Source: Lacrimispora amygdalina (GTDB lineage Bacteria; Bacillota; Clostridia; Lachnospirales; Lachnospiraceae). Taken from it: DNA of 64,000 nt. The position numbers and the translations under genes were made by a program. The notes under the pieces are model-generated. The model ran no database searches, was not told the origin of the DNA, and worked only from the letters and a program-made list of their open reading frames with translations. The DNA is taken from positions 434,001 through 498,000 of the forward strand of contig NZ_OAOF01000001.1 of NCBI RefSeq assembly GCF_900205965.1, given 5' to 3'. Shown in pieces: positions 17,387-24,204 of this stretch; the first letter of the stretch is position 1; each line of letters opens with the position of its first letter.

Positions 17387-18281
17387 GGGGTACCTCCTTG
17401 GTATTATAAAAATTCGTTAAATATACTTGCTTTGCCAGATTTCTGCTTTCACCATACCGCAGTTCCTCATACGCGTTTGAAGCCGCAATCGGATTGGTAA
17501 AGATGCCGAAAACGGTAGGTCCGCTTCCGCTCATTAATGCATTGACCGCACCCAGCTCTTTCAGCTTCTCTTTTATGTCTGCTATCACAGGATATTCCTG
17601 GATAGTTACTGTCTCTAATACATTGCCCAGGCGCTCAGACACCTGATAAATATTACGGCTCTTAATCGCAGCTATAAGACCGTCTATGTCCGGATGGTCC
17701 TCTTTTTTTAACCCGGCCAGATTCAGATGCTCATATACGAACTTGGTGGATACACTGACTGACGGTTTTGCAATCAGTACCTGGCATTGAGGCATATCCG
17801 CAAGGGGGGTCAGAATTTCTCCAATCCCTTCAGAAAGAGCCGTTCCTCTCATGATGCAGTAAGGAACATCTGCACCGATCTTAACGCCCCGCTTCATCAG
17901 TTCTTCTCTGGTAAGCCCGAGCTGAAACATCTTATTCACGCCAAATAAAACAGCAGCTGCATCACTGCTTCCTCCTGCCATACCAGCGGAAACAGGAATA
18001 AATTTTTTTAAGTGTATGCGGATTCCATGGGGCACATGAAACTCTTCCATAAGAAGCTTAGCTGCTTTATAAACCAGATTGTTTTCGTTGACCGGCAGAT
18101 AATATAGATTGGTGACTACCTCAATCCCCGGTGTTTCTTTTAAATAAATATCAATTTTATCATATAGACCTACGGTCTGCATAATCATCCGAACTTCATG
18201 GTAACCATCATCCCGCTTTCTTAATACGTCTAAACCCAGATTGATCTTTCCATAGGCCTTTAATCCCAGATGTCTTATCAT
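17379..18281 (-). CDS. ispE: 4-diphosphocytidyl-2-C-methyl-D-erythritol kinase
   Basis: A ~300-aa GHMP-superfamily kinase of the methylerythritol-phosphate isoprenoid pathway; it phosphorylates the 2-hydroxyl of CDP-ME. Visible motifs: KAYGKINLGLDVL (substrate/ATP contact, N-terminal), the glycine-rich ATP loop PVSAGMAGGSSDAA (about residue 95), GADVPYCI, and the third motif MSGSGPTVFGIF near 260. The ATG at 18281 fits the GAGGG ribosome site better than the TTG two codons upstream. It heads the operon with gntR and the small acidic protein. Confidence 0.95.
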   Translation of the reverse strand: MIRHLGLKAYGKINLGLDVLRKRDDGYHEVRMIMQTVGLYDKIDIYLKETPGIEVVTNLYYLPVNENNLVYKAAKLLMEEFHVPHGIRIHLKKFIPVSAGMAGGSSDAAAVLFGVNKMFQLGLTREELMKRGVKIGADVPYCIMRGTALSEGIGEILTPLADMPQCQVLIAKPSVSVSTKFVYEHLNLAGLKKEDHPDIDGLIAAIKSRNIYQVSERLGNVLETVTIQEYPVIADIKEKLKELGAVNALMSGSGPTVFGIFTNPIAASNAYEELRYGESRNLAKQVYLTNFYNTKEVPHG

Positions 18282-18332
18282 AAGCAAACATCCCTCACTT
18301 TTCGGTTTTCGGATTGTATTTTTTTATTATTT

Positions 18333-18340
18333 TGTATACA
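18333..18340. promoter_or_regulatory. TGTATACA palindrome at the ispE transcription start
   Basis: A perfect 8-bp palindrome located at about +1 of the ispE promoter on the minus strand. GTATAC cores are common in GntR/FCD operators, and a GntR gene is the second gene of this operon, so autoregulation is plausible. Confidence 0.4.
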
Positions 18341-18346
18341 GTATTT

Positions 18347-18375
18347 ATTATATAACGAAGTACATAAAAGTACAA
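18347..18375 (-). promoter_or_regulatory. SigA promoter of ispE-gntR
   Basis: Minus strand TTGTAC (18370-18375), 17-base spacer, TATAAT (18347-18352). Confidence 0.7.
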
Positions 18376-18466
18376 GTGTTTTATAATCTTTTGTCCATTC
18401 TTTCTTTCATTAAATTTTTGTTAACTTTTCATAAAATTTTAAGCTGTTTCTATTAAAATTTTTTAT

Positions 18467-18494
18467 TTGACAATCTGCAGGATCCATGTATAAT
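18467..18494 (+). promoter_or_regulatory. SigA promoter of glnK-amtB
   Basis: TTGACA (18467-18472), 16-base spacer, TATAAT (18489-18494). No sigma-54 motif is evident. The predicted start (about 18501) coincides with the first base of the structured leader. Confidence 0.8.
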
Positions 18495-18505
18495 GTTGTT
18501 ATAAC

Positions 18506-18541
18506 GAACGAGGGCGTTCCAAAGTGGAACTGCTCTCTTTT
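18506..18541 (+). promoter_or_regulatory. Attenuator-like RNA leader of glnK (motif shared with glnN)
   Basis: GAACG (18506-18510), AGGG, CGTTC (18515-18519) can form an early hairpin. Alternatively GAGGGC (18510-18515) plus GTTCC (18516-18520) pair with GGAAC (18526-18530) plus GCTCTC (18532-18537), leaving one bulged T, an 11-bp stem followed by TTTT (18538-18541): an intrinsic-terminator shape inside the 5' leader. The two folds are mutually exclusive because CGTTC is used by both. The same GAACGA-N-GGCGTTC block begins the glnN leader. Confidence 0.6.
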
Positions 18542-18571
18542 GCTGTTATTAAATCAAGGAGGTAGTGCTGT

Positions 18572-18910
18572 ATGAAAAAATTGGAAATTATCATTAAGCC
18601 AGAGAAACTTGAAAACCTTAAGGCTGTACTGGAAGGTTGTAAAGTAAATGGTATTATGATCAGCAATGTCATGGGTTATGGTAACCAAAAAGGTTATACG
18701 CAGATGTACCGTGGTACCAAGTATAATGTAAACCTGCTCCCTAAAGTCAAAGTTGAGACAGTCGTACCAAAGGAGCTGGCTGATCCAATTATTAAGGCGG
18801 TCGTCGAAGAAATCAATACTGGTACTTTTGGCGATGGTAAAATATTTGTTTACGATGTTCAGGATGCAGTACGAATCCGAACCGGTGAGCATGGACGTGA
18901 AGCACTGTAG
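18572..18910 (+). CDS. glnK: Nitrogen regulatory protein P-II (GlnK type)
   Basis: A 112-aa PII signal protein that senses 2-oxoglutarate and ATP/ADP and gates AmtB. The T-loop is intact (GNQKGYTQMYRGTKYNVNLLPKVK), with the conserved tyrosine in RGTKY at the position uridylylated in proteobacteria. The B-loop TGTFGDGKIFVYDV and the terminal RIRTGEHGREAL match the family. The ribosome site AAGGAGG lies 9 bases upstream. It is linked to amtB in the usual order, but an intrinsic-terminator-like hairpin separates the two. The leader upstream looks like an attenuator. Confidence 0.96.
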   Translation: MKKLEIIIKPEKLENLKAVLEGCKVNGIMISNVMGYGNQKGYTQMYRGTKYNVNLLPKVKVETVVPKELADPIIKAVVEEINTGTFGDGKIFVYDVQDAVRIRTGEHGREAL

Positions 18911-18956
18911 TTGAACCGGTATAAATTAACTGAATATGGAATGAATATAAATTATC

Positions 18957-19002
18957 AAAGAGGATAATTGCTTTTCTTAAGGCGATTATCCTCTTTTAAT
19001 TT
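18957..19002 (+). terminator. Intercistronic (partial) terminator between glnK and amtB
   Basis: AAAGAGGATAAT (18957-18968) and ATTATCCTCTTT (18985-18996) form a perfect 12-bp stem, followed by TAATTTTA. It should reduce readthrough so that PII is made in excess over the transporter; no separate promoter for amtB stands out in the remaining 50 bases. Confidence 0.7.
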
Positions 19003-19048
19003 TACATTCCAGCTAATCCATTATAAAAATTCAGGAGGAGTTATAATT

Positions 19049-20260
19049 ATGGAAAACACCACTTTATTACTAAACATTTTGTGGACGATGCTGGGCGCAA
19101 TTTTGGTCTACTTTATGCAGGCAGGTTTCGCACTGGTAGAAACAGGTTTTACCAGAGCTAAAAATGCAGGAAACATATGCATGAAAAATATGATGGACTT
19201 CGTACTTGGCTCACTTTTCTTCTTTCTACTTGGTTTCCCTCTTATGTTCGGAAACAATATCGGAGGAATCCTTGGAGGATCCGGATTTTTAAATCCTTAT
19301 TCTCTTGCAGATTCAGACGGATTATTCAACGGTCTTCCCATTGCCGTATTTATGATTTTCCACACAGTATTCTGTGCAACCGCCGCAACCATCGTATCCG
19401 GCGCCATGGCGGAACGTACCAAGTTTTCTTCTTATCTGGTCTATTCTGCCTGCATCAGCGTACTGGTCTATCCCATTACAGGACACTGGATCTGGGGTGG
19501 AGGCTGGCTTGCTGATATCGGTTTCCATGATTTCGCAGGTTCAACCGCCGTTCATATGGTAGGCGGTGTATGTGCCCTGGTAGGTGCAAAAATAGTTGGT
19601 CCCCGTATTGGCAAGTACAACGAAGACGGAACTCCCAATGCAATTCCGGGACACAATATTCCTTTAGGCGTTCTGGGCGTGTTTATTCTCTGGTTCTGCT
19701 GGTTCGGTTTTAACTGTGGTTCCACTACAGCCGCTACAACAACACTGGGTGATATCGCCATGACAACAAACCTGGCTGCTGCCGCTTCCACTCTGGTAAC
19801 CTTGCTGTTTACCTGGAAACGTTACGGGAAACCCGATGTATCCATGACATTAAATGGTTCCCTGGCTGGTCTGGTTGCTATCACTGCAGGCTGTGACGTG
19901 GTAACACCCTATGAAGCAATTATCATTGGTGCAATTGCAGGTCTGGTAGTTGTTCTTGCAATTGAATTCATTGATAAAGTTGTTAAAATTGATGATCCGG
20001 TTGGTGCCGTAGGCGTACACGGCTGCTGCGGTCTTCTTGGTACTCTTCTTACTGGTGTATTCGGCGAAGGAGTCAGCTTCCTTCCCCAGTTAATCGGTGT
20101 TACAGCCGTACTGGTTTATGCAGCAGTAATGGCATTTATTATCTTTAGCGTAATCAAAAAAGTATTCGGCTTAAGAGTTTCTGACCAGGAACAGATCGAT
20201 GGTCTGGATATGCACGAACACGGTATGTCCGCTTACAACGGATTCCGTATGGATAAATAA
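19049..20260 (+). CDS. amtB: Ammonium transporter
   Basis: A 403-aa Amt-family channel with 11 predicted TM segments. It begins MENTTLLLNILWTMLGAILVYFMQAGFALVE; this start (ATG 19049, with CAGGAGGAG upstream) is preferred over an upstream in-frame extension that overlaps the terminator hairpin. Conserved blocks include AGFALVETGFTRAKNAGNI, GHWIWGGGWL, DFAGSTAVHMVGG with the first pore His region, and the second twin-His block GAVGVHGCCGLLGTL. The C-terminal cytoplasmic tail (VSDQEQIDGLDMHEHGMSAYNG) is the PII-binding segment. The linkage to glnK supports direct gating. Confidence 0.96.
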   Translation: MENTTLLLNILWTMLGAILVYFMQAGFALVETGFTRAKNAGNICMKNMMDFVLGSLFFFLLGFPLMFGNNIGGILGGSGFLNPYSLADSDGLFNGLPIAVFMIFHTVFCATAATIVSGAMAERTKFSSYLVYSACISVLVYPITGHWIWGGGWLADIGFHDFAGSTAVHMVGGVCALVGAKIVGPRIGKYNEDGTPNAIPGHNIPLGVLGVFILWFCWFGFNCGSTTAATTTLGDIAMTTNLAAAASTLVTLLFTWKRYGKPDVSMTLNGSLAGLVAITAGCDVVTPYEAIIIGAIAGLVVVLAIEFIDKVVKIDDPVGAVGVHGCCGLLGTLLTGVFGEGVSFLPQLIGVTAVLVYAAVMAFIIFSVIKKVFGLRVSDQEQIDGLDMHEHGMSAYNGFRMDK

Positions 20261-20295
20261 TCTGCTTTCCCTCATATTTATATATCATACTTCCA

Positions 20296-20326
20296 AAAAC
20301 CCCGGCTAAACAGTGCCGGGGTTTTT
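20296..20326. terminator. Bidirectional terminator between amtB and the alarmone synthetase gene
   Basis: AAAAA-CCCCGGC (20300-20306) pairs with GCCGGGG (20315-20321)-TTTTT, a 7-bp GC stem with T-runs on both strands. It serves both convergent genes. Confidence 0.9.
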
Positions 20327-20334
20327 CCTGTCCA

Positions 20335-20919
20335 TTAGTCAGAAAGAAATCCTTCCATTTCCTCCTCCATCTGCTTTAATGCAGCTCCATAGTTTATAAA
20401 CTCTGCCGCAGCCTCATCCTTTTTTTCTCCCTTGTAGCAGATTCTGTGCTCCATACTCGCCCAAAGATCCATCGCCATAGTGCGAAGCTGAACCTCTACC
20501 GGATAGTACTCCATTCCATCTGTGTGATAAACCGGAACTCCGAACACAATGTGATAACTTCTATACCCGTTAGGTTTGGGATTTTCAATGTAATCACTTT
20601 CCTTTATTACAACAATGTCTGTTTGTCTTCTTAACAGACCGATAATTCCATATATATCTCTGATAAAGTAGCAGATCACCCGGATTCCTGCAATATCAGT
20701 CAGACAGTCTCTGGCGGAATCGACGGTAGGAGCCTTTCCGTTTTTTATTAACTTATTTTCAATGCTCTCTTTTTGTTTCAACCGGTATTGTACATGATGA
20801 ATGGGATAATTAAGTTTTTTTCTCCGATAGTCCTTATTCAGCACATCTACTCTTACCTGTATATTGTTCAGCGCATCCTCATAGGGCTGAATAAAACTTA
20901 AATACTCTTCTTCGGTCAT
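20335..20919 (-). CDS. Small alarmone synthetase (RelA/SpoT-type GTP pyrophosphokinase)
   Basis: A 194-aa single-domain (p)ppGpp synthetase of the RelQ/RelP class: no HD hydrolase, TGS or ACT domain. Visible motifs: DCLTDIAGIRVICYF (Mg/ATP region), NPKPNGYRSYHIVFGVPV (GTP-stacking tyrosine in GYRSYH), and EVQLRTMAMDLWASMEH (acidic catalytic Glu in EVQLRT). The start is the ATG at 20919, seven codons into the longest frame, because GGAGGTGGAGT directly precedes it. Monocistronic and convergent with amtB through a shared terminator. Gives the cell ribosome-independent alarmone synthesis. Confidence 0.9.
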   Translation of the reverse strand: MTEEEYLSFIQPYEDALNNIQVRVDVLNKDYRRKKLNYPIHHVQYRLKQKESIENKLIKNGKAPTVDSARDCLTDIAGIRVICYFIRDIYGIIGLLRRQTDIVVIKESDYIENPKPNGYRSYHIVFGVPVYHTDGMEYYPVEVQLRTMAMDLWASMEHRICYKGEKKDEAAAEFINYGAALKQMEEEMEGFLSD

Positions 20920-21010
20920 ACTCCACCTCCAGAACAAATCTCATATAAGAATAAAGTATATCTTTTTTTTGTGTCCATAGCGTGTCCAAATTTTGAACGT
21001 TCCTTACATT

Positions 21011-21045
21011 AAAAAACGGCCCCATGCAGATCATTGCAGGGACCG
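21011..21045 (-). terminator. Intrinsic terminator of the DUF624 gene
   Basis: On the minus strand CGG-CCC-TGCA pairs with TGCA-GGG-CCG around an ATGATC loop (one mismatch in each arm), followed by TTTTTT (21011-21016). Confidence 0.7.
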
Positions 21046-21058
21046 GTGTTTATTCTCA

Positions 21059-21832
21059 TTATTCTGTCACATCTTCTTTTGCTCTATCCTGATCTTCTGA
21101 CTTCTCAGGCTGTTCATCACCTTTCGCCATCAGAATACTGCTTACCGGTTCACTGTCATCAGCAAACAGCGGCCTTAATTCCTCTTCCTCTCTCCGCTCT
21201 TCCTTCGGCATATAAAGATTAAATACGGGTGATAAGATATAGGAATTGATAAATGCCAGCAATGGGAAACCAAACAGCATAAAAATCATCAGCACAGGCG
21301 GTATCATAAACACAAAACCGGCTGCAACAAGCACACCGTCAATCACAATCATTCCAATAGTGCGGAATAAATGACGAATAGACATAAAGAATGCATTGAA
21401 AAAAGTACGTTTGATTGGATTATAAAATCTTGACTGGAGCGGGAAAATATACATGATTACAGCCGCATAAATCAGTGCCATAGCCAGAAATACAGTCAGC
21501 ATAACGGTCTTAACAGTGGCTGAACCGTTAAAAAGGCGGGCAAAGAAATATAAATCCACTCCCAGTACAGCTCCTGCTAAAAGAAGGATCAGCCAGATTA
21601 TCGTAGCCTGTTTAAAATTTTCTTTAAAGGATTTAAAAAAGGAACGGATGGTATAGCCATCATCGTCTCTGGCAAGCTTTAAAGTTACATAATATACTGC
21701 AGTGGTGGAAGCTCCGATGGTAAAAACCGGAAGACTGCAGACAATCCACAAAACATTTAAAATAATCAGGTCTCCGAACTTGCCGATAAAACGCCAAACC
21801 GGATTATCATAATTAAAAAAACCAGATAACAT
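21059..21832 (-). CDS. YesL-like DUF624 membrane protein
   Basis: A 257-aa polytopic membrane protein with the YesL/DUF624 pattern: N-terminal GFFNYDNPVWRFIGKFGDLIILNVLWIVCSLPVFTIGAS, then AVYYVTLKLARDDDGYTIRSFFKSFKENFKQA. About five to six TMs are visible (22-45, 76-98, 105-130, 150-175, 180-205). The last 45 residues are a charged tail (KEERREEEE). Family members usually sit beside carbohydrate ABC transporters, and their role is unknown. Here the neighbour is a divergent gene for an exported protein, so the two may work together. Confidence 0.85.
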   Translation of the reverse strand: MLSGFFNYDNPVWRFIGKFGDLIILNVLWIVCSLPVFTIGASTTAVYYVTLKLARDDDGYTIRSFFKSFKENFKQATIIWLILLLAGAVLGVDLYFFARLFNGSATVKTVMLTVFLAMALIYAAVIMYIFPLQSRFYNPIKRTFFNAFFMSIRHLFRTIGMIVIDGVLVAAGFVFMIPPVLMIFMLFGFPLLAFINSYILSPVFNLYMPKEERREEEELRPLFADDSEPVSSILMAKGDEQPEKSEDQDRAKEDVTE

Positions 21833-21956
21833 ATGTTATTCCCCTTCTCTCGTTAACGTCTAAATTATTATAGCGGATTTAGTTTTAAAAAGCAAATATT
21901 CTCTTTCATTTCATCAATTTTTTATATTTATATATGGAGGAAATTTCACCAATCTG

Positions 21957-21965
21957 TGATATAAT
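21957..21965 (+). promoter_or_regulatory. Extended -10 promoter of the exported-protein gene at 22007
   Basis: TGATATAAT, an extended -10 element (TGn plus perfect TATAAT at 21960-21965), with no strong -35. The start would be about 21972, 35 bases before the ATG. Confidence 0.55.
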
Positions 21966-22006
21966 CTAAAAAGTATATGGATTAATAACAGAAAGAGGCG
22001 CAGACT

Positions 22007-22738
22007 ATGACCCCCTATGAAGACAAAACATTCAAAGACACACTGCAGGAAGAAAAAAATAAGTTAAAGACCATGAACTTAAAGGACCGACTGTGGTACA
22101 TCTGGGAATATTATAAATTACCCATAATCGGAACTGTAGTGGCAGTTACCCTTATTATCTCCATCTTCTCTGCAGTCCGAAGCAACAGTTTTGAAACCGC
22201 TCTCTCCTGCGTGATACTAAACAGCCATACCACCAGCCAGGAAGATCTGGCAGGCGAATACTTTGACCAGGGCTTTCGTCAGTACCTGGGTCTGACCGAC
22301 GATACGAAAATCGATGTGGATCACTCTATGACTGTAAGCTTTGACAACTCCGATATGACGGAATTCACCTATGCAGAGCTTGCCAAGCTTTCTGCTCTTA
22401 TCACCAGCAAAGAGCTGGACGTGATGATCGGCAGAAAGGACAGTATCGATCACTTTGGAGAGATGGGCGGCTTTTTAGACTTAAAACAGGCTCTTCCGCC
22501 TGATGTCTATGAAAAGGTGAAGGACCAGCTTTACGAAGTGACCAACCAGGAGACCGGTGAAACTATCGCATGTGGTATCCGGATCGGCAGCACGGATTTC
22601 TTAAAAAAGACAGGCTTGGATATAGAAGATCCCATTCTGGGAATCATCAGCAATTCCACTCGTACAGACAACGCGGAGAAGCTGATTCGCTACGTATTCG
22701 GTATGCAAGCTGAAAACCCAGACTCTCCAAAAGTCTGA
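22007..22738 (+). CDS. Membrane-anchored extracytoplasmic protein, unknown function
   Basis: A 243-aa protein with a short cytoplasmic N-terminus (residues 1-35, ending DRLWYIWEYYK), one TM (38-55, LPIIGTVVAVTLIISIFSAV) and a ~185-residue outside domain. The pattern of TAELAKLSALITSKELDVMIGRKDSIDHFGEMGGFLDLKQ resembles the lobe of an extracellular solute-binding protein, and DPILGIISNSTRTDNAEKLIRYVFG is a common end of this clostridial family. Proteins of this type often neighbour DUF624/YesL genes, as here. Its 3' end overlaps the convergent GNAT gene by 92 bp, and both C-termini look genuine. Confidence 0.75.
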   Translation: MTPYEDKTFKDTLQEEKNKLKTMNLKDRLWYIWEYYKLPIIGTVVAVTLIISIFSAVRSNSFETALSCVILNSHTTSQEDLAGEYFDQGFRQYLGLTDDTKIDVDHSMTVSFDNSDMTEFTYAELAKLSALITSKELDVMIGRKDSIDHFGEMGGFLDLKQALPPDVYEKVKDQLYEVTNQETGETIACGIRIGSTDFLKKTGLDIEDPILGIISNSTRTDNAEKLIRYVFGMQAENPDSPKV

Positions 22739-23393
22739 CAGAGGCAAGGTTTTCTTCCTTTACCCTGGCGTAGATTCTGTCTGTTATAGACGATGCTGCA
22801 TATGTTAAAATTGCCTGGCAGGCTTCTTTTGCATATCCCTGACGTCTATATGGTGTAAAAATATGATATCCCAGTTCCAGAGGGGTATCATTTTTTTTAA
22901 TAAAAGAATTAATCTCCTCATCTGCGCTGATATCCAGATTAAAAATACCGGCTTTTCCGACTATTGCCTTACTGTTTCTATCGCAAACAGCCCAAATCCC
23001 ATATTCGTAGAATTCATACTGATGTCTGATATAATTTTCTAAAGACAATCTGCTGCAAAATACCGCACCATCCCGTCCTCCATCAGGTTCCCGTGGTATT
23101 TTATCTGCATCCGCTGCTGTAAACTCCCGTATCTTAAGACGCCTGGTATCCGTAATCAGCCATGGAAGCCCGTCCTTTCTCCTGACAACACGTTCCAGCA
23201 GTTCAGGGGTAATATCCGCGAAAGATTCCACCAGATAAGATGCCGGCGAAAGACACTGGTCCGTCCGGCTTCGGTCCCATAAACCAATAACAGCCCTGCC
23301 TACTGCCAAAGCAGAGCGCAGGGCTTCATATTCGTCTGATATGGTAACCCGGAAATTCTTCCCTTCAACGGTAATTTCCCGCTCCCATATCAT
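22647..23393 (-). CDS. GNAT-family N-acetyltransferase
   Basis: A 248-aa protein with an N-terminal ~85-residue region of unknown fold and a C-terminal GNAT domain. The acetyl-CoA site is in LGYHIFTPYRRQGYAKEACQAIL (motif A, R/Q-x-x-G-x-A), followed by NLASVRLLESLGF (motif B). The RLKIREFTAADADKIPRE segment is the usual start of a RimJ-like GNAT domain. The substrate is unknown. It starts 3 bases after the cyclophilin stop, so the two are translationally linked. The last 92 bp overlap the convergent gene on the other strand. Confidence 0.82.
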   Translation of the reverse strand: MIWEREITVEGKNFRVTISDEYEALRSALAVGRAVIGLWDRSRTDQCLSPASYLVESFADITPELLERVVRRKDGLPWLITDTRRLKIREFTAADADKIPREPDGGRDGAVFCSRLSLENYIRHQYEFYEYGIWAVCDRNSKAIVGKAGIFNLDISADEEINSFIKKNDTPLELGYHIFTPYRRQGYAKEACQAILTYAASSITDRIYARVKEENLASVRLLESLGFQLAYRIRSESASPRCLYEWNC

Positions 23394-23396
23394 AAT

Positions 23397-23915
23397 TTAT
23401 AAAGTCTCCGGTTCCGGATACTCTTCTCCAAAGGTATCTGCCGTCATAGACTGAATCTTCTGTTCCGTCATCGGGCGGTCATTGTAATCGGTTTTCACGT
23501 CTGCGATCTGATTGACAATATCCATTCCTTCAATTACTTTTCCAAATGCAGCATAAGCGCCATCTAAGTGAGGAGCAGCCTTATGCATGATAAAGAACTG
23601 TGATCCAGCGGAATCCGGGTTCATGGCTCTTGCCATGGAAAGAACTCCCTCTGAATGCTTTAAAGTATTGGAAACACCATTCTGGCTGAATTCTCCTTTA
23701 ATGGAATATCCGGGGCCGCCGGTTCCGGTTCCCTGGGGGCAGCCGCCCTGAATCATAAAGCCGTTAATCACTCTGTGGAAAATCAGTCCGTCATAGTAGC
23801 CTTTTTTAACAAGACTGATAAAATTATTCACTGTATTCGGTGCTATTTCCGGGTAAAGCTCTGCTTTTATCACATCACCGTTCTCCATTGTAATTGTAAT
23901 AACAGGATTTTTCAT
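23397..23915 (-). CDS. Cyclophilin-type peptidyl-prolyl isomerase
   Basis: A 172-aa single-domain cytoplasmic cyclophilin that catalyses cis-trans isomerisation of X-Pro bonds. Catalytic and ligand residues are visible: FHRVINGFMIQGG (Arg, Phe, Gln), the SMARAMNPDSAGSQFFIM strand, and LDGAYAAFGKVIEGMDIVNQI. There is no signal peptide. It is the first gene of a pair with the GNAT gene. The start has AAAGGGAAAA-type purines before the ATG at 23915. PpiB would be the customary name. Confidence 0.93.
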   Translation of the reverse strand: MKNPVITITMENGDVIKAELYPEIAPNTVNNFISLVKKGYYDGLIFHRVINGFMIQGGCPQGTGTGGPGYSIKGEFSQNGVSNTLKHSEGVLSMARAMNPDSAGSQFFIMHKAAPHLDGAYAAFGKVIEGMDIVNQIADVKTDYNDRPMTEQKIQSMTADTFGEEYPEPETL

Positions 23916-24063
23916 GTTTTTTCCCTTTCTTGTATAAAGTTTAACATATGTGTGTATTTTATCAAATCCTTAAGTTTTTGTCTAGTGTTCATACTTTGTT
24001 TCAAATTCATTCAAAAATCTTTTACACAAACAACATGATTTCTTCACGTTTTATGGATATACT

Positions 24064-24191
24064 AAAAATGTAAATGAAATATGCTTATAAGATTTTTTTC
24101 ATAATACATGAGCTGATAATATTATTATCAGCTCTCCTCCCTTTTATATAACTAACATTTAAGGAACTGCTGTCAGACAGTTCCTTTTTTT
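24064..24191 (+). ncRNA. Candidate small RNA with exposed anti-Shine-Dalgarno tract
   Basis: Within a 289-bp gap lacking a plus-strand gene I see a possible -10 (TATACT, 24058-24063; weak ATGATT -35 at 17 bases), then an 11-bp hairpin GAGCTGATAAT/ATTATCAGCTC (24110-24134), then a C-rich unpaired stretch CTCCTCCCTTTT (24135-24145), then an intrinsic terminator at 24161-24191. A structured 5' hairpin, a single-stranded CUCCUCCC element and a terminator hairpin is the layout of Firmicutes sRNAs of the RsaE/RoxS sort. The coordinates of the 5' end are a guess. Confidence 0.35.
24161..24191 (+). terminator. Intrinsic terminator (plus strand)
   Basis: AAGGAACTG (24161-24169) and CAGTTCCTT (24178-24186) form a perfect 9-bp stem with the loop CTGTCAGA, followed by a seven-T run ending at 24191. 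The T-run points to plus-strand transcription, although no plus-strand gene is immediately upstream. Confidence 0.85.
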
Positions 24192-24204
24192 GTTTCTGCA
24201 GTAT

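Noticed and set aside
18506..18541. Classical ANTAR dual-hexaloop target in the glnK leader
   Set aside because: The two hairpins do not both present six-base loops with A at position 1 and G at position 4; kept only as a hypothetical class of effector.
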